From the NCBI GenBank assembly GCA_009908745.1, contig JAAAOU010000122.1, positions 1 to 33,431 of the forward strand: a stretch of DNA of 33,431 nt. Direction: 5' to 3'. The notes beneath the pieces were generated by a model. The model made no database searches and had not been told where the DNA came from. It worked only from the letters and a program-made list of their open reading frames with translations. The stretch's first letter is position 1; every line of letters begins with the position of its first letter. The DNA comes from Bacteroidota bacterium (GTDB lineage: Bacteria > Bacteroidota > Bacteroidia > Chitinophagales > Saprospiraceae). Position numbers and translations under genes: made by a program. This document shows, in pieces, positions 32,936 through 33,431 of this stretch.

Positions 32936-33431
32936 ATGGCAAAAGAAATGCGGATTACCGACAGTAAAGACGCCCTGCGGCTGGAAGGCATAGGCATGCT
33001 GGCATTCAGTTTGGTTGCCCTTTGCTACCTCTCCGAATCCCTACAGCCGATGCTGTTGCCATTTGGCCTGTTGCTGCTATTGAATGGGGTGGCCCGGGTG
33101 GTGCTCAGTGCTTGGTTCTATACGGCTCGAAGTGCTTGGCGGCGGATTTCCCAATCGCACGGGTGGGTAGACGCTCTGCTGGGGATAAGTGCCTTGCTGA
33201 GCAATTTGTGGGGATGGGTTGCCATGGCAGAGTTGTTTGCAGCCTGGTTGCTCTTCTCGGGTTATTTCCACGTACGCCGGCACTACCTGTTGAAGCAGCG
33301 CTGGCCAGACACCTTTGCGGTAGGCGCCTTGGGCGTTTTGTCTATCGTAGGCAGCGGGGTGAGCTGGGGCAGCATACTCGTTGGCGGGCCGGCTTCCCTG
33401 CAAACGCTGCTCGCAGTAGCAGCACTGATCG
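32936..33431 (+). CDS. Multi-pass membrane protein, HdeD/DUF308-like (3' end outside window)
   Basis: 165 residues visible, open at the window edge. The start MAKEMRITDSKDALRLEG is short, polar and cytoplasmic. Hydrophobic segments then follow in a regular pattern: IGMLAFSLVALCYL, LPFGLLLLLNGVARVVLSAWF, VDALLGISALLSNLWGW, VAMAELFAAWLLFSGYF and FAVGALGVLSIVGSGVSWGSIL. The alternation of GIxxLxxSLxAL... and ...xxLNGxxRxxxSAW halves resembles the repeated unit of HdeD-type (DUF308) acid-stress membrane proteins, usually about 180-200 residues with six helices. That assignment is tentative. A consensus-like sigma-54 promoter lies about 50 bp upstream, suggesting activator-dependent, probably stress-linked expression. 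Confidence 0.6.
   Translation, partial: MAKEMRITDSKDALRLEGIGMLAFSLVALCYLSESLQPMLLPFGLLLLLNGVARVVLSAWFYTARSAWRRISQSHGWVDALLGISALLSNLWGWVAMAELFAAWLLFSGYFHVRRHYLLKQRWPDTFAVGALGVLSIVGSGVSWGSILVGGPASLQTLLAVAALI

Noticed and set aside
1-33431. CRISPR arrays, tRNA or rRNA genes, insertion sequences and integrases
   Set aside because: Reading through both strands I saw no regularly spaced repeats, no tRNA-like cloverleaf with CCA context, no rRNA sequence and no transposase or integrase motifs. A tRNA scan and repeat search were not run.

Overview
The window looks like chromosomal DNA of a marine-type Bacteroidota, most likely a Saprospiria/Lewinella-like lineage. This is inferred from three things: two giant secreted proteins that end in type IX secretion (Por) sorting domains, intergenic promoters that fit the Bacteroidota pattern TAnnTTTG instead of the E. 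coli -10, and a GldM-like domain on a regulatory protease. Base composition is moderately GC-rich over most of the window. About 1 kb near 31.7-32.7 kb is visibly AT-rich.

Layout. 1-4.3 kb (+): the 3' end of a metallophosphoesterase, a Fur-family metalloregulator and an AddA/RecB-type UvrD helicase whose C-terminal nuclease appears dead. 4.4-12 kb (+): two tandem paralogous secreted zinc metalloproteases (reprolysin-like domain, P domain, cadherin-like domain, type IX sorting domain), followed at 12-13.5 kb by an exported TPR + von Willebrand A protein. 13.5-27.4 kb (-): a compact run of four very large uncharacterised genes (1118, 1161, 1485 and 588 aa) joined by 4-bp and 8-bp overlaps and an 8-bp gap, plus a membrane-anchored MtfA/M90-like protein that has lost its zinc motif. 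27.4-28.0 kb has no convincing gene. 28.0-31.7 kb: a small orphan gene, a PaaE-type flavin/2Fe-2S reductase, and a BlaI-BlaR1-like pair whose M56 protease carries a GldM-like C-terminus and whose promoter is bracketed by two BlaI operators. 31.7-32.7 kb (-): an AT-rich two-gene nucleotidyltransferase/HTH module resembling a toxin-antitoxin unit. 32.9 kb to the end (+): a truncated HdeD/DUF308-like membrane protein behind a consensus-matching sigma-54 promoter.

The best candidate for an undescribed system is the four-gene operon at 14350-27413. It combines a DUF6603-type beta-rich protein, a protein whose two globular parts flank a roughly 190-residue coiled coil with a proline tip, and two more giant proteins. 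None of the four has a signal peptide, recognisable enzyme motif or phage-tail motif. Their tight translational coupling suggests fixed stoichiometry in one cytoplasmic assembly. The function is unknown, and family attributions rest on recall of conserved motifs, not on a search.
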